Of a DNA stretch of 64,000 nt, positions 1 through 12,115 are shown one piece after another. The DNA is taken from contig NW_026622875.1 of NCBI RefSeq assembly GCF_023065955.2, positions 9,402,501 to 9,466,500 of the forward strand. The letters are read 5' to 3'. The DNA is from Ursus arctos. Lineage: Eukaryota > Chordata > Mammalia > Carnivora > Ursidae. A program made the translations under genes and the position numbers. The notes beneath the pieces are model-generated. The model saw nothing but the letters and a program-made list of their open reading frames with translations. It did not search any database and was not told the DNA's origin. Within the stretch, counting starts at the first letter, position 1; every line of letters starts with the position of its first letter.

Positions 1-2539
1 AGGAAAAAGAGAGATTTCCAGAGGACTCTCTTTCCTGATATGCTTTACAGTCTGGCTTCATCCAAACCAATTGGTCCTCTGGGCGACAGACCACTCCTCA
101 CCAACAGCCTGAGAATACCTCTCTTGAGCTGGAAAGGCTGGCCTTTCTCAGAACTATTTGGAACTATCCTTCACTCTTGTTTGCTCTCTTTCTTACCAGA
201 AGGCACTTGTTTCTAAACAATTACCCCTCTTGTTGCCAAGGGCTACACTTGCACAAAGATATGTTTATCACCAAAGCTGATCTGTCTTAATCCTCTGGGC
301 AAGAGCTGTGCTAGGGACCACCAAAAAAAAAAAAAAAAAAAAATCATTAAAATAGATTGTTACACGAATAACAAAAACTAGCATTTTTATAGCATTTTAC
401 ATTTTGCGGATTGTTTCCACATACGTTATTCTTCCTCTAGGTCAGGAACAAGATTCAATGTTGATGAGGTTTCTGATTTGTGCAGCAGCATCTGGTATCC
501 AGTGTTTTTGTAATTCCCAGGATGACAGTATATTTTGCCAGGGCCACAATGACTACATTCTGCAAATGCAGAATTCATCAAAGATGAGGCAAAGAACAGG
601 AAAACAATACCAGGGTTCTTGTGCAGAGGCTTTTTATTAAAGGCAGTGATGGATGCTCAACACCTCATTTTTCCCTTATAACATCCTACGTGACTGGTTT
701 ACTTGTGTTCATTTTATAAGTGAAGAGATGTAAGTCCACACAGCGAGTATATGCTAACATGCAGATAACAAAACCCATGTGTAGAGAGACAGGACACAGA
801 CCGAGCCCCTACGGTTGGGTCCTAGATCCGGCTTCTTCACTATCCGGCCCTCTCTTCATCACTGCCAGCCCCTCACCCCCAAACAGGGGGCTTTGGACGA
901 AACGGGCTTTTTCAGAGGCCATGGGTCCTAAGGAGTCAGTGGTGTTCAAGTTCCGGGTAAGCCTTTCCAAGGCTCATATTCGATGACAGCTTAACCATAT
1001 GCTGTCAGAACAAGTAGTAGCAAGTCGTTTTGTTAACTATTCAGATGAAACTGTTCTTTCAATAATACTTTGAACCTAATTGCCATTTCCATAGGACTGA
1101 TTTCAGGTACTCTCGGTCAAGGCAAAAGACACCAGATGAATGTTAGTGCAAATGGCCATGAATATTTATTTAGTCTCATGTGTCTGCACCCAGACTCCTA
1201 TATCTGAGTCTGTATGTTTTCACCATCTCCCCCAAATCTGTTTGATCCTAGCTGTTCTCCAAGGGTCCCGGTGAAGGTCAGGCTCCCTTCCAGGAGCAAT
1301 AACTTATTCTGTCCAGACTTGTCTCTGGCTTCAAGCAAAGGAAAACACCTGAGCCTCTAAAGGTTATGAGAACCACCTTATTAACAAAGGCTAAAACAGT
1401 ATTTAAAGGCTGTTCTATGATTTAGAGGGAAAGCTCCAAATCCAAGTCAACTGCAGACAACACTTCTGGTGCTTCTGGAAAACCCAAGCATTAGAGCGAT
1501 CAGGGAACTCACGGCTGGCCCACCGTCACTCAGTCAGACAGCTTGTCAGATGTTATTTGACTTTTATATTCCTCTATGTCAATCCCTTAGTTTTAGAATC
1601 ATTTAGAATCAGGTAATACCCATGCCATACCTTCAGATGAATAGATACATTCATCTACCTTATTTTCCCATTTCTCATGCAGAGCTGTCCTTCTAAACAG
1701 TCAAGAAATGAACACAACACCTACCTATATATGTTTAAATTGCTATTTTGCCTTTACAAAATATATACTAGTTTTTTTTAATGTAGGTCTCCAACAGTTA
1801 AAGAATTGCTACTTGTATTGAATTTTGTGACATTATGACATTATGGCTTGCCTGTATCTTCATCACGAGAAGAAAGGGAGACTAAAAATAAATCCATTTT
1901 CATAAGAATATTATTATGTGAAGTGCAAATTATGAATGAGTGGCCTTGGGATACATTAACAAGCTGCCTTTGGTGGTTTTTTTTAAAACATGTCAATACT
2001 AACAATTGTTAGGGAGAGCCTCCCGTACATCTAAATAGAGAAAGCCCTCAATTACAGTCAGGGGGAAAGATGCTCAGACACTGCACGCATGAAAATTTCA
2101 GCCAGCCCCCTCGTGGAACTGAGAGAGCCACAGCTTACCATCTCTTCTGCTTTCGGGGGAACAGTTTGACAGCCTGATTAATCCCCTGTCTCTAAATCAG
2201 CTGGCGCGCTAAGCGGCAAACTCTGACCATATGAAAGCTAAAGCATCCTTTCTCCTCGGCTGCATCACCTGTGACAGAGCTATAGCGTGCTGCGGCTGCA
2301 ACAAAGACTGCGACGATGGTCAGCAGTGGACTAGAACAGGGAAACTGTTATCATCACAGACTTCTAGAGAATAAGCATCTATTTTTAATAAAATTTGAAA
2401 TTAAAACAACCTGACCAGCTTTAACTCATGCCTGAAAAATTTAACCTGCCTGCCTGCATCCAATCTTGGGCCCCTTCTATTTCCATCCCCACACTGATGG
2501 AAATTGACTATGTCAACCCCCAGTACGGTCTTTAAAAAT
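1..2539. other. Mostly unique intergenic DNA
   Basis: Apart from the MIR-like piece at 700-870 and a poly-A run at about 322-343, I recognise no repeat or coding exon. The only notable segment is 2040-2420, which is richer in CpG and looks unlike repeats. It is reported as a possible conserved element. Confidence 0.5.
700..870 (-). repeat. MIR-like relic
   Basis: Contains a degraded reverse complement of the MIR core: an 'attttataagtgaagaga' block, then 'cacacagcgagtatatg' and an accession of the 'gggtcctagatccggcttct' type. Heavily diverged. Confidence 0.45.
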
Positions 2540-3823
2540 GTATACATCTTCACTGAGATGTAGTTTACGTACCATAAAATTCACCTAGAGTGTGCACTTC
2601 AAGTTTTTAGCATATTTGCAGACTTGTGCAACCATCACCACGATCTAATTTTAGAACACTTTCATCACCCCAAAAAGAAGCCCATACCCGTTAGTAATCA
2701 TTCCCCACTCTCTGTCACCTCTACCCTCAAACCTAGACAATCACTAATCTACTTTTCTGCTGCCAAAGCTTTCCCTATTCCGGATATTTACATAAATGGA
2801 ATCATACAATATGTGATCATTCTTACTGGCTTCTTTCACTTCTCATGATGTTTCCAAGGGTCATCCATGTTTCAGCATGTATCAGTACTTTGCTCCTTTT
2901 TATTACATCCCTTTTATTGCCCATAACATTCCATTGTATGGATAGGCCACATCTTATTTATCCATTCATCAGTTGATGCACATTTGGATTCTTTCCACTC
3001 TTTGGCTGTTATGAGCAATGCTGCTGGAAACATTCTCGTACAAGGCTTGGTGTGGACATATGCTTTCAGTTCTCTTGGGTGGATACCCGCATGGAATTGC
3101 TGAGTCATAGGGTAACTATATGTTTAACATTTTGAGAAAGTGCCAAACTCTTTTCTGAAGTGACTGTACCATTCCCCCAGCGATGTATGACAGTCCTAGG
3201 ATCTCCACATTTTTGCCACTATTTGTTATTATTAGTCTTCATTTATCAAGGCCACTATGGGTGGTATAATGTGGATATGAAGGGGTATCTCATTATGGTT
3301 TTGATTTGTATGTCCCAATTAGCGAATGACTCAAAGAAAGCTATATGTTTTTTTCTAGATACTTTTAAATTTTAACTCTTAAATTTAGGTTTACCATACA
3401 TTTGGGGTTGACTTTTATGGATGATATCAGGTAAGGTCTAAGTTCATGCTATTGTTTTTTAAATTGTAAATAACCAACTATCCCGACACCATTCATTGGA
3501 AAGATTATTATTTCCCCATTGAATTACCTTGGCTCCCTTGTCAAAAATCAACTGACTGTAAATGCAAGGATTTTTATTCCATTGGTCTCTGTATCTACCC
3601 TGAAGCCACTGTTGTGCTATTTCATTGCTCTAGTTTTGAAGTAAGTTCTAAAATCAGGAAAATTAAGTCCTCCAAACTTTTTATTCTTTTTCAAGATTGT
3701 TTTAACAATTCTGGGCCCTTTCCATTTCATTTTAGGATCATCAGCTCATTAATTTTTAGGGGGAAAAAAAAAGAAGGAGGAATCTTGACAGGGATTGTGT
3801 GAAAGTTAGAGATCAATGTGGAA

Positions 3824-3906
3824 GGGGGCCTGGCTGGCTCAGTTGGTACAGTACATGACTCTTGATTTCCAGGTCATGAGTTCAGGCCTGACATTGGACA
3901 TAGAGC

Positions 3907-3910
<4 letters not shown>
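3824..3910 (+). mobile_element. SINEC (Carnivora tRNA-derived SINE), old short copy
   Basis: Begins 'ggggcctggctggctcagt' with tRNA-like A/B box region and 'gacattggacatagagctt'. It inserted in the L1 fragment. Flanks 'gatcaatgtgg' and 'gatcggtatgggg' look like a decayed target-site duplication. Confidence 0.8.

Positions 3911-3958
<48 letters not shown>
3911..3958 (+). repeat. (GA)n microsatellite at SINE tail
   Basis: About 24 GA units with one GG interruption, following directly on the SINE body. Confidence 0.95.
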
Positions 3959-3959
<1 letters not shown>

Positions 3960-4054
3960 CTAATATAGATCGGTATGGGGAGTGTTGTCATATTAGCAAT
4001 ATTAAGTTCACGTAGCAGAAGACCCAGGTCATTTTCAAGGGCTCTGCAATTGCC

Positions 4055-4395
4055 TTCAGATAAAATCTATACACAACAGGCCTTCCGAGGTCCACCCTGA
4101 TCCAGCTCCTAGGTAGCCAACCAGCTTCCTCTTTTGCAGCATGCCCCTCCCACTGCCAACTCAAAATACACTATCAGCCGTGTAAACCCGCGGTCAGTTC
4201 CTGAAACACAGGACACTCTCTTTTATCTGCAGGTCTTTCCTAACTAACTAACATATGGACCATAGTCCCTGTGTCAGGACATTTCTCCCTTAGGCCTCCT
4301 CCCCTGATCCACTGGTTTTCCTTCATCTCTCTACTTACTTTCACTCCCTCTGAGAATCATATCCTGAGACACACAACTCCCCACAGCCTCCCTTA
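4055..4395 (+). repeat. Possible L2 relic
   Basis: Pyrimidine-rich text with L2-like phrases ('cctgatccagctcctag', 'ttttgcagcatgcccctcc', 'ggcctcctcccctga') in the right order. The match is weak and from memory. Confidence 0.4.
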
Positions 4396-4654
4396 TTTAC
4401 TTCTCTTTGTCCTTACATAGTGGACTTACGGGAATTTGTGGAAACCAGGCTGGTCAAGACCTCAAGCTGGTTCAAATGTCTTGGTTAAAATGGACACCAC
4501 TGGCCCCTATTTGGGACAGTATTAGAAATTTTGGCAGTTTTACAACTGCTCAGATGTCTTTAAACATTGTTATCACTTTTTGTAACATTTTCAGGATTTT
4601 TTTACCCGGACTATTTTACCTGCTCGCATTGTTTATACTGGTTGTTATTGGCTG

Positions 4655-5045
4655 GATGAATAATGGCCAAGATGTGCATATTTAAATCCCTGGAACCAAG
4701 GATTATGTTACATTATATGGCAAAACAGCCTTTGCAGATGAGATTAAGGGCCTTGAGATGGGGAGAGTACCCTGCATCATCCAGGTGGGCCCAATGATAT
4801 AATCGCAAGTGTCCCCATAACAGGAAAGTAGGGGGAGATTCCATACAAAAGAGAAGGCAATGTGACAAAAGCAGAGATTAGAATGCTGGCAGCCTCTACC
4901 AAGCTGGAAAAGGCAAGGGAATTACTTGTCCGCTCACAGCTTCCAGAAGGAACTGCTCCTGCTGACATCCCAACTTTAGCCCAATGAAACGGATTATTTC
5001 TGATGTCCAGAACCGTAAGAGAATAAGTTAGTGTTGTTTTAAGCT
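4655..5045 (+). mobile_element. MaLR-type (ERVL-MaLR) solo LTR-like element
   Basis: Shows the order typical of this old mammalian LTR group: 'aataatggccaagatgt', 'aatccctggaaccaagg', 'ttgcagatgagattaaggg', 'aggtgggcccaatgata', 'ctgatgtccagaaccgtaa', then 'gttgttttaagctactaaa'. No internal retroviral sequence is attached. Subfamily not assigned. Confidence 0.65.
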
Positions 5046-5128
5046 ACTAAATGTGTAGTAATATGTTACAGTATCAGTAAGTAATACAATAGTAATGAGT
5101 TGGAGATAACCTAATATCCAACAGTTAG

Positions 5129-5336
5129 AGGGGCTCCTGGGTGACTCAGTCAGTTAAGCATCCAACTTTAGCTCAGGTCATGATCTCAGCGTCCTGGGAT
5201 CGAGCCCCACGTGCAGCCCCAGCTGGGCCCTGCGCTCAGTGGGGAGTCTGCTTCTCCCTCTCCCTCTGCTCCTCTGCCCATTCATGCTCTCTCCCTCCCT
5301 CAACTAACTAAATAAAATCTTAAAAGGGGGGGGGAC
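5129..5336 (+). mobile_element. SINEC element
   Basis: Full-length copy: head 'ggggctcctgggtgactcag', middle 'cctgggatcgagccccacg', CT-rich tail and 'ctaaataaaatcttaaaa', ending in a G run. It landed within a motif that is repeated three times (see finding at 5097-5400). Confidence 0.95.
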
Positions 5337-5640
5337 AAGTTGGAAACAACCTCAATATCCAATAAAAGGGTTAGTTGGAAACAACCTAAATGTCCACAGA
5401 ATGGAATTGGTTATACAGCTTCTGATAATTTTCTGAAGAATAGGTGTGGCTTAATCCCTTTTAAAAATGTATTACAAATTATCTGGAAGGCTATCTATCA
5501 AGTAATTAAAATATACAGAATAATCAGCATTCCTCATGCTAATCTTTTTGTTTTTATTTGTTTTAATTGCAATGAGCCTAAGGCTGCATTGTTTTTGTTA
5601 TAATAAGGGAGAAAAGGCAAAAAATAAACTTAAGCAATGA
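5337..5640 (+). mobile_element. L1 3'-end fragment
   Basis: Carries 'gttggaaacaacctaaatgt' followed by 'ggaattggttatacagc', a recognisable L1 3' UTR block, then decays into AT-rich sequence. The end is uncertain. Confidence 0.5.
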
Positions 5641-7190
5641 AAGAAATGAGAAAGTAAAGGAAAAGAATTTGGAATTTTTGAAAGCTTGATGGATTTGATT
5701 TCTTAATTTCTAATTTATATGCATCCAGCTTTTCCTGTATTATTTGTTCAGCATTGCTCTCAAGAATTTTTCTATCTTGTAAATTGGTTGAAAATGAGTA
5801 TTTCTGATCTCCAGTTCACATTTTTTTTTCCAGTTCACATTTGTTAAACCTTTGGAAGTACTACACATATCATCTTAGAACCTCTATTATTTATGTGCCA
5901 TAAGACAGAGTGCCTGCCTAGAAATGATCATTTAGGTGGAGAGAATCAACGAAACTAAGTGAAATAGAAAATTCAGCAATATGCAATAACAGGTTAAGGT
6001 ATACAGCTTGGATTATAAAAGAATGATGATGCAGTGTTTCATAAAACCCCATTCACACATAGCTTTGCATGTGCTTAGATTAATTATACATATCAGGTCC
6101 CCCAATTGTTAGTTCAAAGTAACAACAGTAATGGCAATGATAATAATATTAACAACAATAATAATAGTGCTATATTCCACAGTATATTTGTCTAACCAAA
6201 AAAAAAAAAATTATCTCACTGCTCATCCACCCTTACAAAAGCTATATGCAGCAAATGCTATTTTACTATTAGTTCCACTTTATACATGAAGAACCTAAAG
6301 CTCAGAAAGGTGAAGCAATATTCTCAAGGTCACAAAGGTCCTTAGTGGCTTGGATGAATTTTCTAGCCGACGACCTGCCCATGGGAGTACACATGTAACA
6401 ACTGCCCATCTGTCTGTAAAGACAAAAAGTAGGAAACATCGTTGGTCCCTGACTCCATTGGGGATTTCCACTGAAGAGGAAAATGTAGCCAGAAACTGCT
6501 GACTGACATCTGCTCAAGGCTCAAGGAATTTCTAGTGCCTAAGGCGTCATGCTGGGCAGTTTGTTTTTAAAAGAAGTTACAGCTCAACTTGCCAGAAGTA
6601 ACTTCCAAAATTATTGTACAAATCAATACGACATCACAGAATCAGAATTTAGAATGATTCAAATGTGTACTGAACGTAACTTTCTTTTCCACCACTGTTC
6701 TCATCTTGCTCCAGCCTACTCTGGTTCCATTTCTGCTGATGGCCGTTGAGGTAGAGTTGGAAGGATATTGGGAAGGAATCGTGACTCTCCAGTGGCCACG
6801 GTACAGGCCATGGGGAATAAGGACACTATTTTAGGGCTGTCCATAGAAACACCTCTCCCTGACATTACTTCTAAACTAAGCCCATACAATGGCACTGTGT
6901 TGAACAAGGTGCTGTAACAAACTCAGGGCTTCCTTCAACAGCTGATAGTCTCCCCAGCCTGGACCCTCTGACAGCCCCAAACCTGTGTAAATGTTTAACC
7001 ACACCCACCCCATGTTCAACCCTAAGGACATGAGGAGCCAAGAAACTCTTATCAGCTCTCCTCTCCTTCTCAACTCTTTTCTTCCCGTAACACCAGAAGG
7101 GCTTTCTACTTAACTTTCCCTTCCAGGAGGAATTCTACGTCATAGCTTCTTTCTTACCTATCCAACGAGCTTTTTCCTTTTTTCTCATTA
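5641..7190. other. AT-rich intergenic DNA with one MIR relic
   Basis: No coding exon. Around 6230-6350 the phrases 'cactttatacatgaagaac' and 'tctcaaggtcacaaagg' resemble a reverse-oriented MIR. The rest is unassigned. Confidence 0.45.
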
Positions 7191-7196
7191 ATCAAA

Positions 7197-7310
7197 AGTT
7201 TTTATCAAAGTATAATTAACATACAATGTTAGATTAGTTCCAGGTATACAACATATTGATTTGACAATTCTCTAATACATTACTCAACCTATGAGATTCT
7301 TTTCTCCAGG
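7197..7310 (-). mobile_element. L1 3'-end fragment, reverse orientation
   Basis: 'tcaaagtataattaacatac', 'aatgttagattagttccagg' and 'tatacaacatattgatttga' match the common reverse-complement L1 3' UTR block. Confidence 0.65.
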
Positions 7311-7454
7311 TGGATATCTTTTCCCTTCCTTAACACAAAAAGCCTCATGATCTGGCCCTCATGGTGGAAAGATTACAGAAAAAAAAAAACTTTTTTAATG
7401 ACCAAAAGGCAAGTACATGAGGAATTATTTCAAAATATTCATTTCTTTACCATA

Positions 7455-7680
7455 GCAGTGGTTAATTATGAGGCTCTGTCTCCAGGATTTGGAACCCCAC
7501 CTGTACCACTTACCAACGGCATGACCTTGGGCAAGTCACTTAATTATTCTACACTTCAGTTTCCTGCTATGTAAAAATAGAGACAATACGAAGCTCGTTG
7601 TGAGCATTAAGCATGACTGTGAAACGGCAGGTGTAGCACTCAACATAGTCCCCGGCACACAACAAAGTACCCAGCTAACA
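7455..7680 (+). repeat. MIR element
   Basis: Recognisable MIR core in forward orientation: 'caggatttggaaccccacc', 'gaccttgggcaagtcactta' and 'cagtttcctgctatgtaaaa', then 'gtccccggcacacaacaaa'. Confidence 0.85.
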
Positions 7681-7749
7681 TTAGAGACTGAGGGTTTCTT
7701 TGTACCTTAGCTGCAAAGGTAGTCATTTACTCACATTACTGAATTTCTT

Positions 7750-8060
7750 TTTTTTTTTTTTTAATGATTTTTTATTATATTATGTTAGTCACCATACAGT
7801 ACATCCCCGGTTTCCGATGTAAGTCTCAATGATTCATTAGTTGCGTATAACACCCAGTGCACCATGCAATACGTGCCCTCCTTACTACCCATCACCGGTC
7901 TATCCCATTCCCCCACCCCCCTCCCCTCTGAAGTCCTTAGTTTGTTTCTCATAGTCCATAGTCTCTCATGTTTCATTCCCCCTTCTGATTACCCCTCCTT
8001 TCTTTATCCCTTTCTTCCCCTACTGATCATCCTAGTTCTTATGTTCCATAGATGAGAGAA
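7750..8060 (-). mobile_element. Young 5'-truncated carnivoran L1 3' end with perfect TSD
   Basis: The T run at 7750 is the poly-A tail read on the + strand, followed by the carnivoran L1 3' UTR block ('gtcaccatacagtacatc', 'gcgtataacacccagtgc', 'tagtttgtttctcatagtcc'). It is flanked by a perfect 17-bp duplication 'acattactgaatttctt' at 7733-7749 and 8061-8077, so it is a target-primed insertion with 5' truncation and is relatively recent. Confidence 0.92.
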
Positions 8061-8305
8061 ACATTACTGAATTTCTTATGCAGAAAAGGAACACTCAATG
8101 AAGGATAGCCATCATTTTCTTTTCCTACAATAACAATAAAATTCTATGTCCAGTGTTTCAGATCTCCTTGCAGAAGGTCATTGCTGGATGCCTGACTAAC
8201 CCTGGATGGCAATGTTGCACTGGGTAGAATTTATTTATTAAGACCTTGGAAAGTGCATCCTGGCTTTCTGAGAAAGGGCATAATTCAAATCAACAAAAAT
8301 CTTGA

Positions 8306-8484
8306 GCTGCGCCTGTGTGGCTCAGCTGGCTGGGCGTCCAACTCCTGATTCTGGCTCAGGAAGTGATCTCAGCGTCCTGGGATCAAGTCCCACAGGAGGC
8401 TCTGTGCTGGGTGTGGAGCCTGCTTAAGATTCCTCTCTCCCTCTCCCTCTGCCACTGCTCTCCTTCTCTATTAAAAAAAAAAAA
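8306..8484 (+). mobile_element. SINEC element
   Basis: Head 'gctgcgcctgtgtggctcag', middle 'gtcctgggatcaagtcccac', CT-rich tail and A run. Confidence 0.93.
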
Positions 8485-8615
8485 ATCTTGACGAAAGTCT
8501 TGGCAAAAATCTTAGGTGAAAATGTAGGGTGTATAACACACACGCACATTAAAACAAACCAGAATATATATCTAAAAAAGGTACAAGCAAATTTTAAATG
8601 ATTTAATACTGTATC

Positions 8616-8821
8616 TTTTAAGATTTTATTTATTTATTTGAGAGAGAGAGTGAGTGAGTGAGAGAGTGAGAGACAAGCTAGGGGGAGGGGCAATGGGAGA
8701 GGGAGAAGCAAACTCCCCATTGAGCAGGGAGCCCGATGCGGGGTTTGGCTCAATCCCAGGTCCCTGAGGTCATGACCTGAACAGAAGGCACACTTAACCG
8801 ACTGAGCCACCCAGACACCCC
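8616..8821 (-). mobile_element. SINEC element, reverse orientation
   Basis: Reads 'cttttaagattttatttatt' at its left and 'gactgagccacccagacac' at its right. Flanks 'aatactgtat' and 'aatactatat' are the target-site duplication. It lies 130 bp from the oppositely oriented SINE at 8306-8484. Confidence 0.95.
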
Positions 8822-9152
8822 AATACTATATGTTTTATTAGCATTGAAAAATGTCTCTTTCATACTATTTAGTAAGTGCTATAATCAGTATATGGTTTTC
8901 TGTGTACAATTGTCAAGTGTTCAGTAATATCTGATTACTCTGGCTTTATTGTCCAAGTCACTTCTGAATGCATCAGAAGCACTTTGAAACCTGGCTAAAT
9001 AATTTATCTCATGGTGCAAATGCAGTTCAATGAAACAAGCTAATAAATTTACTTGGCTCATAGTCATACAATCTCAAAGTTTCTTGAGTAGCAAAAGATT
9101 ATCATACAGCTGCCTTGAACCAAATCCAGTTCTTGAACCAAATCACCATTAT

Positions 9153-9308
9153 GGGGGCACCCGGGTGGCTCAGTCGGTTAAACATCTGCCTTTGACTCAG
9201 GTCATGATCCCAGGGTCCTGGGATGGAGCCCTGCGTTGGGCTCCCAGCTCAGTGGAGAGTCTGCTTCTCCCTCTTCCTTTGCCCTCCCCCTGCTCGTGTT
9301 CTCTCTCT

Positions 9309-9340
<32 letters not shown>
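9153..9340 (+). mobile_element. SINEC element with long A tail
   Basis: Head 'gggggcacccgggtggctca', CT-rich body and an A run of over 30. Flanks 'aaatcaccatta' and 'aaatcaccgtta' form the target-site duplication. Confidence 0.95.
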
Positions 9341-9343
<3 letters not shown>

Positions 9344-10845
9344 CCGTTACGGAGATATTTGGGGCATAAAATAAATTTTACTTAATTTAGCGAGACACAT
9401 ATAACAACTTAAATCAGTCTATGATATTCCTTTGTTCAATGGTTCATTCAAACTATGTTGAGAGAGAGATCTTCAAAATAAGCCAGATTTGCAATTTCAA
9501 TAACCCCCATCAGAATGTACAATTTTTCCATTTTCCTCTTAGAACCTAGCAGTCTAAATAATAAATATGTGTTTAATTTAACTAAATATTTTAATGTTAT
9601 TTCTTAGATGCCTGGAATATAGTTGCTCTTATAAATATAAATCACACCCACCCCAGACACTACCAGAATCTTATTTATAGTATTAATTTTCACCATCTAT
9701 GAAGAAAGGGTTTGCAGAGCAAACTTCAGACGAGTCCCTGTGGAATTTAAAGTATGTGGAGCTTGAACTAGGAGACCTTAGAGCATTTAGAACCAGAGCC
9801 AGAGCTGTTCCCCTGGCGGGTATCTGTCTTTAGAAATAATACTGTCTACTTCTTTTGCTTGGCAGAGTCTGCATTTAAGGAAGTGTGAACAGTATTCTAA
9901 AAAACAAAAGTTTTCTAAAATTTGGGGGGCAGGTCTTTCAAAGCAAAAGAGAAGACTTAAAAAAATGTTACCAGCCCTCAAGGTGGGGCGGTGCCTCCTC
10001 CCTCTACAGGGACACGCGGATGGATACTGCCCCCGGGAATCAAACAAGAAGAATCCAGACTGATGCCACCTCCAATATGTCCTTTTTACTGTAAGTTCCC
10101 AAAAGCAGATGTTTCTTGTCTAGACACTACAAATGAATTTTGTCAGGTCGAGGTGCAAATTGGTATCCTTCTCTGTCCAAGAAGCCAGTTTTACATTTTT
10201 TAAGCAAATTCGTTTCACCATTCCTAGCTGTCTACATGCACGTCTGCCCTTTGAATTCTCTCGAACTGGTTATACATCTCACTGGTTCTATGTTTAAATA
10301 CTGAATCAAATAAAATTGTGGCCATTTTTCATTGTATGTCTGTATGAGAGTCATGAGTTTTAGCTTTTCATTAAAATTATCTTTTAAATAGATATAAAAC
10401 ATCTATGCCATCGCCTTGACAAAAGGGAATTTCGAATTTCCCTTCCAAAAAAAGGAAATATTAATTCTAAATCACCCCTCTGAAAGCATCACCAGTGGCA
10501 AATCACACATGCCACCATCACCACCATTTTTATTGTTTTTTTGTTGTTAACAACTTAATTAAAAAAATAACCTATAAAATTTAAATAATATATAAGTGTA
10601 TAAAGCAGAGTGACAACTTCTTCCTAAACCCTTAGGTATCACTTCCCAGAAGTAACACAGAAGTTAATAGTTTACCACTCCCATTTTTCTCTAGATAAAA
10701 TAAAGATTAAAAGGAAGACTATTCACGTAGATCTAGACTGTACAGAGAAAGATCATAGGAAGGTAATATGGAGGAAAAGGGGATAAACTTTGCCTTGGTG
10801 TTGGGGAGGAAGTCTGGTCACTTGATTTAAATTCAGGAAGTAGGT
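9341..10845. other. Unassigned intergenic DNA
   Basis: AT-rich sequence with no exon recognised. Segments at 10500-10690 vaguely recall an old L1/HAL1 3' end, not strongly enough to annotate. Confidence 0.4.
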
Positions 10846-11100
10846 TGGGGCTTCTGGGTGGCTCATCGGTTGAGCGTCGTCTGGCTCTTGGTTTTGGCTC
10901 ACGTCCTGGTCTCGGGGTCATGATCTTGGGGTCGTGGGGTTGAGCCCTGGGTCCAGCCCTGAGTCAGGCTCTATACTCAGTGCAGAGACTGCTGGAGATT
11001 CTTTCCCCCTTTCTTCTCCCTCCCCATCTGCTCCCTCCCCTACTCCAGCATGTGTTCTCTCTCTCTCTCAAATAAATAAATAAATAACATCTAAAAAAAA
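10846..11100 (+). mobile_element. SINEC element, old
   Basis: Head 'ggggcttctgggtggctcat', an expanded middle ('ctcggggtcatgatcttgg') and tail 'ctctctcaaataaataaata'. Confidence 0.9.
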
Positions 11101-11339
11101 TTATGAAGTCAGGAAACAGGAATCCTTACTGTTCTTGTGGACTCCTCGCATTTACCTGCAAACATACAGGTGTCCAAGGAGAAGCTGCACTCTGGCTCCG
11201 GAATTGCTTTTAGCCCACACCCCATGCGTTCACCCTCCCTGATAAGCTCCACTCCTGGGGTTTTGGCGATGGTGATTGTTCCCCCTTTTGTTTGTGTAAC
11301 TTAATTCTTGTTCTTTATACAGCCTCCAAAATCCAGTTA

Positions 11340-11950
11340 GGGACAGTCTGCCTAGGGCTCCGCCTTGGCACTCCCTAGAATATGACTTCCTTCTTTGCCT
11401 TCTGGGAAAGCGGGTGAATAAACAGACCCCAAACAGGTGAGAAAGCAGCCCTGCTGGCAGGAGGCCATGCTGCTCCTAACTGAATATAAGCCACACTCAC
11501 AGAATAGAAACAATGTCTAAACAAGGCCACTCCTTTACCATATTTGGAAGGAGACAGAGATAAGGCCACTCTGCAAGCACAAAAATGATGAAACATCCCC
11601 CTCTTCTGTCTAACAGAAGTGACTGCTGCTCCTTCGCTTTACCAAGGAGAACTTCCATCCCACTGTGGTCCTGCTATCTGATCAGTATGTGGTCCTCCTA
11701 TCAATCAGTAAACATTATTAACATTACAAAACTGTTCCTGCTTCCTGAAACATCCAATCCAGAATTGGCCTCCACTCCCTCAAACTCACCTTGAATCAAC
11801 CAACACACACCCATATTCTGTAAGAAGCTTCTCCCAACTCCTCATGGTCCTTTTGGAGTGCTCTCAGTTTGGTTACAGCAAGAAAAATAAACCTAATTTC
11901 TTTTTACTACAATAAGTGTGTTCCTGATGATCTTTCATTGGTGGGGTTTA
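11340..11950 (+). mobile_element. Possible old retroviral LTR, unassigned
   Basis: A block without SINEs that ends in an LTR-like layout: C-rich stretch, then 'ttggttacagcaagaaaaa', an AATAAA at about 11886 and a T-rich stretch. No TG/CA ends or duplication were established and no internal viral genes are present. It may be an unrelated unique sequence. Confidence 0.3.
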
Positions 11951-12115
11951 ATAAGGAATAATTTACTTACTTGAAAGGAATATTAAATTTCATTCTGATC
12001 TTAGAGGAACTCTTAAAAATGCTTCTCTCTGCATGCTTTATATTCTTCCATTTCTAATAAAGATCTTACTAAAATGCACTTCCATATGCATTTTCTCACT
12101 GCAATCTAGCATACA

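Larger units (their letters stand above)
2540..4015 (-). mobile_element. Old L1 (L1M) 3' end/ORF2 fragment, split by a SINE
   Basis: The + strand reads the familiar reverse complement of an old mammalian L1 3' region: 'gtgcaaccatcaccacgat', 'ggaatcatacaatatgtg', 'atccattcatcagttgatg', 'gtggacatatgctttcagt', 'gaattgctgagtcataggg', later 'tttccccattgaattacct' and 'attagcaatattaag'. Internal deletions occur, for example around 3350. The element resumes after the SINE and GA repeat at 3824-3960. Confidence 0.9.

Noticed and set aside
9030..9374. Plus-strand frame of 114 codons ending in a lysine run
   Set aside because: Its second half is a translated SINE with poly-A tail.
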